Shown in pieces: positions 27,554 through 35,276 of a DNA stretch of 64,000 bases. Made by a program: the position numbers and the translations under genes. Numbering within the stretch: position 1 is the stretch's first letter; each line of letters begins with the position of its first letter. A model generated the notes under the pieces. That model was not told where the DNA came from. It saw only the letters and a list, made by a program, of their open reading frames with translations, and ran no database searches. Origin of the DNA: Flavobacteriales bacterium (lineage in GTDB: Bacteria > Bacteroidota > Bacteroidia > Flavobacteriales_D > Sanyastnellaceae); contig JAKVAX010000008.1 of assembly GCA_022447625.1 (NCBI GenBank), positions 88,522 to 152,521 on the forward strand. The letters run 5' to 3'.

Positions 27554-27845
27554 ATGAAACTCGCATTGAATACAGACCAGACCATCGGAGGCTTTCGAGA
27601 GCAGTTCAATCAACTCTTTCCTCGACTATCCATTCAATTATTCACTCAGCCTCACGGCGTTGGAGAAGGCTCCCCAGCTGCGGAGAAAGTGGATGAATGC
27701 GACAGATCACTCTGTGCCGGTAGAACACACCTATTTCAGAAACCACATTGAGCTCTCGGATCGCATGCAGCGATTTGAAGAGTGATGGAAGGAGTGGAAG
27801 AATGATTTCAACCGCTTCCTCAGCAAGTGGATGCAAAAAACCTGA
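27554..27845 (+). pseudogene. Broken gene or fusion of two gene remnants
   Basis: The ATG at 27554 opens 65 codons (MKLALNTDQTIGGFREQFNQ, later HGVGEGSPAAEK). These resemble the start of a small conserved Bacteroidota protein of about 110 residues, which I recall only as hypothetical. The text loses protein character after about 27680. A different frame (27693 onward) then reads MNATDHSVPVEHTYFRNHIE and MQRFEE, a TGA at 27783-27785, then WKEWKNDFNRFLSKW to a stop at 27843-27845. This is amphipathic and protein-like. The simplest reading is an N-terminal remnant of one gene joined to the C-terminal remnant of another, plus an in-frame stop. Neither family is identified with confidence. The final stop overlaps the next CTGAC box. 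Confidence 0.6.
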
Positions 27846-27855
27846 CAAATGTCAG
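27842..27855. promoter_or_regulatory. Operator-like palindrome CTGAC-N4-GTCAG upstream of the stress-protein gene
   Basis: CTGACAAATGTCAG with perfect 5-bp arms, 69 bp before the ATG of the universal-stress-protein gene. A -7-like TATCCTTCG (27892-27900) is followed by a 24-nt leader. Confidence 0.6.
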
Positions 27856-27924
27856 TTTGATGACTGGGGCACATCATAGTGTCCCGGCATCTATCCTTCG
27901 AACTTTGTAACCAACTTTTCCGTT

Positions 27925-28239
27925 ATGGAAAGAATTCTGGTACCCACCTATTTTTCCAAGTACGCGAACTACGCGGCTGAAGTAGCAGCTGATATTGCGA
28001 AGCAAACGGGCGCGCGCGTCTTTCTTTTGCATGCACTTGATATTCCGCATTACGGAACGAATGATCGTTTCGATGACGTCCCAGATACGGCTGAAGGCAT
28101 CTTCATGCTGAAGCGGGCCAAACAGGAATTCCATAAACTCATCTCTCAGCCTTTCTTTGAAGGAATCTTCCACAAGAGTGTGAGTCGCTCTTTGAGTATG
28201 TATACCAACAAACCAGTGTTGGTCATTCCAGAAGGATGA
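27925..28239 (+). CDS. Universal stress protein, internally deleted
   Basis: 104 residues, against about 140 for one UspA domain or 280 for the tandem form common here. The N-terminal half is normal UspA: ILVPTYFSKYANYAAEVAADIAKQTGARVFLLHAL. The C-terminal end is also recognisable: FHKSVSRSLSMYTNKPVLVIPEG, equivalent to the last strand. The middle is gone, and the ATP-binding G-x2-G-x9-G(S/T) loop is not complete. The junction lies near residues 76-80 (ISQPFFEGIF) and keeps the frame. A CTGAC-N4-GTCAG site and a plausible promoter lie upstream. Possibly a pseudogene product or a minimal non-ATP-binding form. Confidence 0.78.
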   Translation: MERILVPTYFSKYANYAAEVAADIAKQTGARVFLLHALDIPHYGTNDRFDDVPDTAEGIFMLKRAKQEFHKLISQPFFEGIFHKSVSRSLSMYTNKPVLVIPEG

Positions 28240-28296
28240 TTTATTTGAGCATTGACTGCAGGCGCTGTCAATTCAAGCTATGTATCAAATAGCAAG

Positions 28297-28322
28297 AAGG
28301 GGAGGGCGAAAGTTCTCCTCTT
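28297..28322. terminator. Possible bidirectional terminator between convergent genes
   Basis: An 8-bp stem (AAGGGGAG with CTCCTCTT, one G-U pair) around a 10-nt loop containing GCGAAAG. It lies between the convergent stress-protein and TonB-like genes. An inverted repeat ATTGAC...GTCAAT (28251-28272) lies just upstream. Weak, because the T-tract is short. Confidence 0.35.
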
Positions 28323-29062
28323 TAATTCCCCACTCTCACACGCCCCTCTCCATTCACAATGGCGAAGGTCACAGGTAGGATGAAGTTGCTTCCAATGGAT
28401 TGCTCGTTGCGCTCAGCTGGAGTCCAAAGGGGCTTGTCCCAAACGCATTCCAAAGCCGCTTGATCGAGGAAGTAGTGTGCACTTTCGGACACGGCAACGT
28501 CGCGTACCAATCCGCCTTCATCGATGCGGAATGAGACTTTTACTGTTCCCGAGATGTCTTTTTTGAGCGCTTCTTTTGGGTAGAGCGTATTCTCTTGAAT
28601 AAAGGTCACGAGTTCTAAATAACCTCCAGGGAACTGAGCCGGCTTGTCGGTGACTTTGTTGTTGTAGATCGATTGTGGATCAGGGTATACGCGATCAGCT
28701 TTCGCTTGACCGTTCCACTCCCAACGTTTCCAGATGCCACATTTCTGTCCTTTGCAGAAGTAGCCTTCTGACTCTATTTGTCCGTTGCGATAGTAGTAGC
28801 TGAACTGCCCGTCTTCCACGGATAGGTCTTTGTCGGCATAGGTGCCTTGCATCTTCAGTTTTCCCGAGATGTAATACATGCGTACGGTTTTGTCTCCGTT
28901 ACCTTCGGAAACGATGGTGCGGTAGTACTGCGCCATTGAATCGTGTGATACGGGCTCGTAGGTGCTACTGAGGTACTCGCGTTCTGACGACTGAGCGAAC
29001 GATTCCGCGCTAGCGAAAAAGATCACCACGACCAGAAACAGTATGCGTTGGATCAACCACAT
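28322..29062 (-). CDS. TonB-family energy-transducer-like protein with MORN/YwqK-type repeat region
   Basis: 246 residues. The N-terminus IQRILFLVVVIFFASAESFAQ reads as a cleaved signal peptide rather than a TonB anchor. Residues 60-130 contain two or three antitoxin-YwqK/MORN-like repeats (MYYISGKLKMQGTY, FSYYYRNGQIESEGYF, GIWKRWEWNGQ). The C-terminal 85 residues are a TonB_C domain (YPKEALKKDISGTVKVSFRI, GLVRDVAVSES, LWTPAERN). Because it lacks a membrane anchor and proline-rich linker, it is a periplasmic or surface protein rather than a working TonB. One 13-mer copy (29003-29015) encodes ASAE within the signal peptide. Confidence 0.85.
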   Translation of the reverse strand: MWLIQRILFLVVVIFFASAESFAQSSEREYLSSTYEPVSHDSMAQYYRTIVSEGNGDKTVRMYYISGKLKMQGTYADKDLSVEDGQFSYYYRNGQIESEGYFCKGQKCGIWKRWEWNGQAKADRVYPDPQSIYNNKVTDKPAQFPGGYLELVTFIQENTLYPKEALKKDISGTVKVSFRIDEGGLVRDVAVSESAHYFLDQAALECVWDKPLWTPAERNEQSIGSNFILPVTFAIVNGEGRVRVGN

Positions 29063-29111
29063 GTGATGGAGTAAAGGTTCTCAAGTAGCAAAATAGCACC
29101 TTAGAGTTGTG

Positions 29112-29143
29112 GTTATTAACAAACCAGCCCTAGTTATTAACAA
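29112..29143. promoter_or_regulatory. Two direct copies of GTTATTAACAA spaced 21 bp
   Basis: GTTATTAACAA at 29112-29122 and 29133-29143, a start-to-start offset of 21 bp (two helical turns). They lie in the 137-bp gap between the divergent TonB-like and 29200 genes. The second copy ends 44 bp before the -7 box at 29188. It could be a paired operator. Confidence 0.45.
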
Positions 29144-29187
29144 TCCGGTGGTAGTGGCGTGGGTGTTTTTTGCGTGGAGAGAGCGCG

Positions 29188-29195
29188 TATCTTTG
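29188..29195 (+). promoter_or_regulatory. -7 promoter box TATCTTTG four bases before an ATG (leaderless)
   Basis: Perfect TAnnTTTG followed by CGGT and then the ATG at 29200. Transcription would start at or within a few bases of the start codon, giving a leaderless mRNA. A TTTTTTG run (29166-29172) precedes it at slightly short spacing for a -33 element. The same layout recurs at 48648. Confidence 0.6.
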
Positions 29196-29199
29196 CGGT

Positions 29200-29541
29200 A
29201 TGGATTACCAGTTTGAAATGCAGTGGCAGTCGGTAGTGAAGCGCGTGACCGAGCAGTTTGGAGAAGATATCGACCTGCAATCGATCATTTACCTGGTAGG
29301 TGTACAAGAGCTTGGACAAGGCTTTCGGAAGTTTAAGAAAGATGAAAAGGTAGACCTCATGCACATTGCAATTTGCACCTTGTTAGAGCCGTACGGATAC
29401 TATGAACTGATCGGAAAAGATGAAGATGGGTGGCCGCATTTTAAACGCCAAAAAGCATTGCCCGGCTTGAATTCCGAGGATCAGGAAATGTTAATGAAAC
29501 GTGCGATAGTACAGTACTTCGAAGAACTGGAAGAGATTTGA
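29200..29541 (+). CDS. Conserved hypothetical protein
   Basis: 113 residues, acidic, no signal peptide or membrane segment. Start fixed at 29200 (MDYQFEMQWQSVVKRVTEQF) by the -7 box at 29188, which excludes the longer frame. It has the features of a small cytosolic helical protein: IDLQSIIYLVGVQELGQGFRKF, then DLMHIAICTLLEPYGYYEL and a basic/acidic tail ending FEELEEI. I recall similar short proteins as uncharacterised in Bacteroidota, but cannot name a family. Ends 1 nt before the convergent lipoprotein gene. Confidence 0.8.
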   Translation: MDYQFEMQWQSVVKRVTEQFGEDIDLQSIIYLVGVQELGQGFRKFKKDEKVDLMHIAICTLLEPYGYYELIGKDEDGWPHFKRQKALPGLNSEDQEMLMKRAIVQYFEELEEI

Positions 29542-29542
29542 T

Positions 29543-29926
29543 CTACTCGATCGTTACTGACTCTTCATTTGTTTCTTCTTCTTCGATCTTGATGATCCCT
29601 TGCCCGTAAAGTGTTCCTTTAGCAGCTTCAATATCTAGTACTACGAAACCAGCTTGTCCTTGCTTGTAGAAGTCAGTGAAGTTGAAAGAAACCTTCCCTG
29701 AAGCATTCGTCGTTTGTGTGGTATCAAAACGAATCTCACCAATCTGATCATCACTCGGAGTACCTACGGCGTACAAACGTACTTCAGCTCCAGATACTGC
29801 TGATCCGAATGAATTCACCACCTGAACAGTTGCAATCGTCTCCTCTACTTTGTTACACGAGAGAATGGCTACGCTAAATAGCATTACCATGATTGCTCCC
29901 AATCCTATCGTTTGTCTTTCCTTCAT
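29543..29926 (-). CDS. Small lipoprotein with Ig-like or carboxypeptidase-regulatory-like fold
   Basis: 127 residues. Lipoprotein signal peptide with lipobox AILSC (Cys at about residue 24). The mature part reads VQVVNSFGSAVSGAEVRLYA, then TNASGKVSFNF and AGFVVLDIEAAKG, the alternating beta pattern of a single transthyretin or CarboxypepD_reg-like sandwich, and ends in an acidic tail (EEEETNEESVTIE). Likely anchored in the outer membrane. Function unknown. Divergent from the cyclophilin gene, with 68 bp between the starts. Confidence 0.8.
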   Translation of the reverse strand: MKERQTIGLGAIMVMLFSVAILSCNKVEETIATVQVVNSFGSAVSGAEVRLYAVGTPSDDQIGEIRFDTTQTTNASGKVSFNFTDFYKQGQAGFVVLDIEAAKGTLYGQGIIKIEEEETNEESVTIE

Positions 29927-29994
29927 GGGTCAGAATTCTTAATTTCGCTGGTTCGGAAACACCCGAGCCAATTACAAAAAAACAAAAAATTACG

Positions 29995-30795
29995 ATGAGA
30001 TCCCCACTTTTATTGATTGTAGGCCTCCTAACTTGTGTTATTCTTGGAAGTGCTTCTGGCTGTAATGACGGAACTTCAAGCACCGAAAACGAGGTTGATT
30101 CAGCAGTTAATGTTACTGGAAACGAGTCTGATATGACAGGTGGGGACGAGCAAGCCCCTGATGCAACTATGGAAAAGAAAAGACCACAGGTGAAGATCAT
30201 GACCGAGTACGGTGATATGATCATTGAACTCTACAATGAAACACCAAAGCACCGTGACAATTTCCTCAAACTGGTTGAAGACGGGTTCTACAATGACCTT
30301 CTCTTCCACCGTGTGATGAATGAATTCATGATTCAAGGTGGTGATCCAGATTCTCGAGGAGCGGCACCAAACGTTCAGCTCGGACGAGGCGGACCCGGGT
30401 ACACCGTAGAAGCAGAATTCAACGATCAGTTTGCTCACGTGAAAGGAGCGCTTGCTGCGGCACGCCAGCCAGATCAGGTGAACCCGCAGAAAGCTTCTTC
30501 AGGTAGCCAGTTCTACATCGTACATGGGAAGCCACAGATTCCACAAGAGATGTTGATGCAGATGGAAAACCGCTTCAACATGCGTCGTGATAGCACGAAC
30601 CAGTTCCGTTACTCTGATGATATCATCAAGGCATACACGGAAAATGGTGGTTACCCATACCTCGATCAGGAGTACACTGTATTCGGACAAGTAATCGAAG
30701 GGTTGAGTGTGATTGATTCTATTGCCGTGGTAAAAACTGACCGTGCGAACCGTCCGTTCGAAGACGTGAAGATGACCATGGAAATCTTCAAGTGA
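29995..30795 (+). CDS. Cyclophilin-type peptidyl-prolyl isomerase, lipoprotein
   Basis: Proline cis-trans isomerase, periplasmic side. Start chosen at 29995 (MRSPLLLIVGLLTCVILGSASGC), a lipoprotein signal peptide with lipobox SASGC; the longer frame gives 34 upstream residues without signal character. After an acidic linker the cyclophilin domain spans about residues 60-266: FLKLVEDGFYNDLLFHRVMNEFMIQGGDP, then GALAAAR, ASSGSQFYIV and YTVFGQVIEGLSVID. The insert MLMQMENRFNMRRDSTNQFR extends a loop. Its stop overlaps the pheS ATG as TGATG. Confidence 0.93.
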   Translation: MRSPLLLIVGLLTCVILGSASGCNDGTSSTENEVDSAVNVTGNESDMTGGDEQAPDATMEKKRPQVKIMTEYGDMIIELYNETPKHRDNFLKLVEDGFYNDLLFHRVMNEFMIQGGDPDSRGAAPNVQLGRGGPGYTVEAEFNDQFAHVKGALAAARQPDQVNPQKASSGSQFYIVHGKPQIPQEMLMQMENRFNMRRDSTNQFRYSDDIIKAYTENGGYPYLDQEYTVFGQVIEGLSVIDSIAVVKTDRANRPFEDVKMTMEIFK

Positions 30796-31811
30796 TGAAA
30801 GATAAGATTGAAGGACTTCTCGCGAAAGTGAAGGAAGCTGCGCCGAATAGCGCAGAGGAGATCGAGAAGTTCCGTATTGAATTCCTAGGACGTAAAGGGC
30901 TGCTCAAAGACCTCGCTGCGGAATTCAAAGCCGTGCCGAATGAGCAGAAGCGTGAGATCGGACAATTGCTGAACCGTCTGAAGACAGACGTGCAGGAGAA
31001 GATTGAAACGTTGAAGTCTGCCGTTTCTTCCGGACCAGCTGCCGATGCTTCTGGGGAAGATATGACGCGTCCGCACGGACAAGAACTTCCTGGTGCACGT
31101 CACCCGATCTCCATTGTGCGTTCTGAGATCCTAGACATCTTTTCGCGTATTGGATTTACGGTGGCTGAAGGACCAGAAATCGAAGACGATTGGCACGTGT
31201 TCTCAGGGTTGAACTTCCCGCCAGAACACCCAGCGCGTGATATGCAGGATACCTTCTTCGTTGAAGGCGATGACCGTCTGTTGCGTACCCACACTTCTTC
31301 AGTGCAGGTGCGTGAGATGGAAAAGAAAGATCCCCCATTCCGCATTGTGATGCCAGGACGTGTTTTCCGTAACGAAGCGGTATCTGCGCGTTCGCATTGC
31401 GCCTTCCACCAGATCGAAGGACTGTACATCGATAAAGACGTCTCTTTTGCTGACTTGAAGCAAACCTTGTTGTACTTCGCACAAGAGTTCTTTGGGAAAG
31501 CGAAAATCCGTTTGCGTCCGTCGTACTTCCCATTCACTGAGCCAAGCGCTGAGATGGATGTGTACTGGGGACTAGAAACAGAAACGGATTACCGTATTAC
31601 GAAGGGAACCGGATGGCTTGAAGTATTGGGCTGTGGAATGGTTGACCCGAATGTTCTGAAGGCTTCTGGAATTGATCCTGAGGTGTACAGTGGGTTCGCT
31701 TTCGGAATGGGTATCGAACGTATTACAATGCTGCGTTACCAGATCGGTGATCTTCGCATGTTCTTCGAGAACGACATGCGTTTCCTATCGCAGTTTACCT
31801 CGGTTAGTTAA
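30795..31811 (+). CDS. pheS: Phenylalanyl-tRNA synthetase alpha subunit
   Basis: Catalytic subunit of the class II PheRS. An N-terminal coiled coil (residues 1-85) is followed by the catalytic core: ELPGARHPISIVRSEILDIF, the motif 2 region FRNEAVSARSHCAFHQIEGL, and motif 3 in FGMGIERITMLRYQIGDLRMFFENDMRFL. 338 residues, normal. I start at the ATG at 30795, whose first base is the last base of the cyclophilin stop; an in-frame GTG lies one codon earlier. It is not next to pheT (23163). It overlaps the convergent kinase gene by 8 bp. Confidence 0.97.
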   Translation: MKDKIEGLLAKVKEAAPNSAEEIEKFRIEFLGRKGLLKDLAAEFKAVPNEQKREIGQLLNRLKTDVQEKIETLKSAVSSGPAADASGEDMTRPHGQELPGARHPISIVRSEILDIFSRIGFTVAEGPEIEDDWHVFSGLNFPPEHPARDMQDTFFVEGDDRLLRTHTSSVQVREMEKKDPPFRIVMPGRVFRNEAVSARSHCAFHQIEGLYIDKDVSFADLKQTLLYFAQEFFGKAKIRLRPSYFPFTEPSAEMDVYWGLETETDYRITKGTGWLEVLGCGMVDPNVLKASGIDPEVYSGFAFGMGIERITMLRYQIGDLRMFFENDMRFLSQFTSVS

Positions 31812-33822
31812 GATTCGGTAGATCGAATACTACGGTGCAGCCTTGATTCTCTTCAGAGTCAAGGTGAATCTTCGCACGGATTTTTTCGCTGGCAATCTTT
31901 ACGAGGTACAATCCTAATCCCGCTCCCGTTGACTTGTGTGTTCCTTTGACAAACATGTCGAATACTTTGTCTCGCACCTTTTCTGCGATACCTAAACCGT
32001 TGTCTTCTATCTGGAGTTTCGCGCCGTCTGAATCGGTCACGATAGAGATCTTACAGTAATCTTCAGGCGTACCTTTGCGGTAAGAGATGGCATTTTGAAT
32101 GGTCTGTTGCAAGATCACCTTCATCAATTTGAAGTCGCTAAAGAAGGCACCGTTCTCTTCAATGTCCCAAAGCATGCGAATGCCCTGAACTCCGACCAAT
32201 TCCTTCTCTTGAAGCTGGTACTTGAGCTTATTGAAGTCGATCTGCTCTACCTTAATATCTACCTTCTTGTAATCCACCGCGCGCGACAGATTCACGAGGA
32301 TGTCGTCCATTTGATCACTACATGAGGCGATCAACCCGAGGTACTTCTTGGTGCTGGCATTGTGCTCTTCTTTCTCCAACAGACGCAAGAGACTCTTGAT
32401 ACTCGTCAGCGGTGTACGAAGGTCGTGTGACGACTTGTAGATGTAGGTATTCAGTTCCTTATTGGCCTTTCGCAGTTCGCGTGTACGCTTGTATACTTTC
32501 CATTCTAAGACCTTGCTCAGCTTGCGCTTCTGACTGAATTCACGAAGCAAAAGGAAGATGACAATCGTGAAAAAAACCAGTCCGATAATGATGATGTTGC
32601 GCATTCGCGCGAAACGTGACTCTTCATGTTGCGTGCGCGTATCGGTTTCAACACGTGCGTACGGTTCTGGGTTGAACTTGCTACTTCCACTGGCTCTTTT
32701 CAGGGCAGAGATTTCAGCTTTGTGGTTGAATAGAGAGATGCTGTCGGCAAAAGCCAAGGCAACATATGCTTCTTCGAATCGATTGCGTTTCTGGAAGAAC
32801 TCAGCTTTTCTACGCGCAATGCGTTCTTGCCAGAACACCTCGTTCTCGATGACTGCCAATCCTTCCGCGTCATGGAAAGCAAGTAAGGCATCCGCATCGC
32901 GGTTTCCAATGGCGTATAAATCTGCTAGTCTGAAATGAACTTCAATGGCATCAGCCGCTGACAGCCCACCCATGAATTCAGCAGCTTTTTCTTGGTAGAT
33001 GATGGCCTGTCGGATGTCTCGATTGCGCTTGAAGAGATCAGCTAGGCGCTGCAAGAAGAAGGCGCTTTGATTTGGGCTATCGAGGTTCTCCGCTACTTCT
33101 ACTGCTTCAGCAGCTACAGCTCTTGCACCGGCATTGTCTTGCTCTGCTTGGTAGGTGCGCATCAGCCATTCGTAGTTCTCCAAGCGCTCATCATCCATAT
33201 CGTAACTGACATAGATTTCATTGGCTGCTTCGAGGTACTTACGGCTCGAATCGAACTCCGCAATATTGAAGTAGACCACCCCAAGTTCTTCAATGGCCAC
33301 TGCTCGGCGCATATCATCAATGCTCGGATCGTCAATCAGCATTTTTAGCAGCGTCTCCGCCATTTCCGCTTCTCCGCTACGGGAATGAATGATGGCTGTT
33401 TTGAAACGTGCATTGACTGCTTCATCGTGGTTGTCAGCCTCTTCGAAGTATTGAAGCGAACTGGCGTAGTATTCGAGGGCTTTGGTGTAGCTGTTCTGTC
33501 CGAAATAGATTTCACCCGCGTAGTAGCTACTCTCTCCTAGAAGTTCTGGATCCGTGGTGTGATAAGGAACGCTGTTGAAGGTTTGAATGGCGCGCACCGG
33601 CTTATCGAGGTGCATGAATGACTTCCCTTTTTTGAGGAGGTAGGCTGCCATTTCTTCGCCGTGGAATCCCTTCGTTTCGAGGGAGTCTACCATTTCAACG
33701 AAACGCAAATGGTCTCCAACTTGCCATGCTTCTTCGGCACGTTCTTGCAAGGTGTTTGATTGCGCTAGCGCGGAAACGCTACACAACAATACCACTAGTA
33801 TGGAGACAGTTTTCAAATACAC
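31804..33822 (-). CDS. Sensor histidine kinase with N-terminal TPR repeats
   Basis: 672 residues. Signal peptide (ending SVSALAQ), about seven TPR-like helical repeats in the periplasmic part (residues 25-370, for example LGESSYYAGEIYFGQNSYTK and AIEELGVVYFNIAEFDSSR), one membrane span near residue 405 (IIIIGLVFFTIVIFLLL), a coiled coil, then HisKA (YKSSHDLRTPLTSIKSLLRL) and HATPase_c (QNAISYRKG, IEDNGLGIAEKV, GAGLGLYLVKIA). No receiver or HTH follows. The ligand is unknown; TPR sensors of this kind are common in Bacteroidota. A 13-mer copy (33763-33775) lies in the signal-peptide codons, read in the opposite orientation from most. Confidence 0.9.
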   Translation of the reverse strand: MYLKTVSILVVLLCSVSALAQSNTLQERAEEAWQVGDHLRFVEMVDSLETKGFHGEEMAAYLLKKGKSFMHLDKPVRAIQTFNSVPYHTTDPELLGESSYYAGEIYFGQNSYTKALEYYASSLQYFEEADNHDEAVNARFKTAIIHSRSGEAEMAETLLKMLIDDPSIDDMRRAVAIEELGVVYFNIAEFDSSRKYLEAANEIYVSYDMDDERLENYEWLMRTYQAEQDNAGARAVAAEAVEVAENLDSPNQSAFFLQRLADLFKRNRDIRQAIIYQEKAAEFMGGLSAADAIEVHFRLADLYAIGNRDADALLAFHDAEGLAVIENEVFWQERIARRKAEFFQKRNRFEEAYVALAFADSISLFNHKAEISALKRASGSSKFNPEPYARVETDTRTQHEESRFARMRNIIIIGLVFFTIVIFLLLREFSQKRKLSKVLEWKVYKRTRELRKANKELNTYIYKSSHDLRTPLTSIKSLLRLLEKEEHNASTKKYLGLIASCSDQMDDILVNLSRAVDYKKVDIKVEQIDFNKLKYQLQEKELVGVQGIRMLWDIEENGAFFSDFKLMKVILQQTIQNAISYRKGTPEDYCKISIVTDSDGAKLQIEDNGLGIAEKVRDKVFDMFVKGTHKSTGAGLGLYLVKIASEKIRAKIHLDSEENQGCTVVFDLPNLN

Positions 33823-33892
33823 GGTAGAAGCTAGGACATGTACAAATTACACTTAGTTGTTTTCATTCGTTGTAGGAATCGACTGATATTCA

Positions 33893-34927
33893 CTACGCTA
33901 GCTCATCCATGCGCTCGAGGGCTACTTTCAGTAGGTCGATGCTTCCTTGGATGTCTTGTTTGTGCGCCATTTCAATCACACTATGGATGTGACGCGTAGG
34001 GATCGAAATCGCCCCGCTAATCACGCCACCTTCCGTCATTCGCTGGATTCCAGAGGTGTCGGTTCCCCCAGCAGTCAGGATCTCTGGCTGCCACGCAATT
34101 TCATTTTCATCGGCTACCTTCTTCAAGAATTTCACCATGCGTGGATCACAAATTGCACTGGCGTCCATGATCTTAATGGCTGTTCCTTTTCCTAATGAAG
34201 TGACTTTCTCGTGCGCTTGGGCTCCCGGCGTATCGAAGGCAATCGTGGTGTCTAGTCCCAAACCAAAGTCTGGTTGGATGGCATGTGCCGCAACCATGGC
34301 TCCGCGAATCCCTACTTCTTCTTGAACGGTGAATACCCCGTACACATCGTATGCTGGATCTTTCAGCTGCTTTAGTGCTTCAATCAAGATGAAAACACTC
34401 ACGCGGTTATCGATCGACTTACAGTTCACGCAATCACCCATTTCAATCAGACCACGTTCACGTGACACGGTGCTTCCAATCGGAATCAACTCGCGCACTT
34501 CATCTGCACTCATGCCGAGGTCAATGAAGTAATCTGAAATCTTCGGTGCCTTATTACGCTCCTCTGGCGACATGATGTGGATTGGCTTTGAGCCCATCAC
34601 ACCCACCACATCTTTCTTCCCGTGCACAATCACTCGCTGCGCCGTCAAGGTCTTCGGATCAAATCCACCGAGGGTATGGATGCGGCAAAAGCCATTATCA
34701 TCCACATGGGTTACGATAAACCCAATCTCATCCATATGCGCAGCGATCATGACCTTCTTCGATGAACGTCCTTTCTTAATCGCGGTCACATTCCCCATAG
34801 CATCCACTTCCACGTGGTCAACATGAGGGGTAATTTCTTTGATGACAAGGTCACGCACCAAGTCTTCGTGCCCTGGCGCTCCTGGAGTCTCGCAAATCGT
34901 AGCGAGGAGTGAAGTATTTAGCTGCAT
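33893..34927 (-). CDS. M42 family glutamyl/leucyl aminopeptidase
   Basis: Cytosolic di-metal aminopeptidase of the tetrahedral TET type. Metal and catalytic segments are IAAHMDEIGFIVTHV (about residues 61-75), SIDNRVSVFILIEAL (Asp ligand), FTVQEEVGIRGA (catalytic Glu pair), DTTIAFDTPG and the final histidine in PTRHIHSVIE. Length 344 is normal. It stands alone between the TPR kinase and the repeat-rich gap at 34928-35276. Confidence 0.94.
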   Translation of the reverse strand: MQLNTSLLATICETPGAPGHEDLVRDLVIKEITPHVDHVEVDAMGNVTAIKKGRSSKKVMIAAHMDEIGFIVTHVDDNGFCRIHTLGGFDPKTLTAQRVIVHGKKDVVGVMGSKPIHIMSPEERNKAPKISDYFIDLGMSADEVRELIPIGSTVSRERGLIEMGDCVNCKSIDNRVSVFILIEALKQLKDPAYDVYGVFTVQEEVGIRGAMVAAHAIQPDFGLGLDTTIAFDTPGAQAHEKVTSLGKGTAIKIMDASAICDPRMVKFLKKVADENEIAWQPEILTAGGTDTSGIQRMTEGGVISGAISIPTRHIHSVIEMAHKQDIQGSIDLLKVALERMDELA

Positions 34928-35276
34928 GCGTTTTCCGGTTAATCAAATGTAGGGGTAACGCATAGGGATGTAGTGGGGGGTGGGGGTGAAGTATAAAGGG
35001 GGGGTGGTTGAAAACCCCTCCAACCTCCCCGGGACCCCTCCCGGCCTCCCCTTTGCAAGGGGAGGTGCGTTTTGGGGAAGGGGAGTTCTTGAAATGAGGT
35101 CGTTGTAGGGCAGAGCGGTCGTGTTGGATTGCCTGAGGGGCAATCCCTACGAACGTTATTGAGTTGCGGCTTCGCTGCGCTCAGCAACGGAATTTATCAA
35201 ATAGGGTATGCTTACCCCCCCCCTCAAAGAAGGACTTTTCCCTCCCCTCGTTGAGGGGAGGCCCGAAGGGGAGAAA
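34928..35276. repeat. Gene-free, repeat-rich gap with hairpins
   Basis: 349 bp with no credible gene. Contents in order: two 7-bp units GTGGGGG (34973-34986); C-rich text leading into the hairpin CCTCCCCTT-TGC-AAGGGGAGG (35045-35065); the hairpin GGATTGCC-TGAGG-GGCAATCC (35126-35146); a TTCGCTGCGCTCAGCA stretch (about 35170); and C/G-rich palindromic text (35217-35274) running up to the M28 stop. The first hairpin is shared with 58295-58316, and the second family with 57060-57080. Confidence 0.7.
35045..35065. repeat. Dispersed GC-rich hairpin (CCTCCCC...GGGGAGG family)
   Basis: 9-bp perfect stem with a 3-nt loop. The palindromic core CCTCCCCTTTG recurs at 58295-58316, and a relative with longer arms lies inside a gene at 59104-59150. 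Confidence 0.7.
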
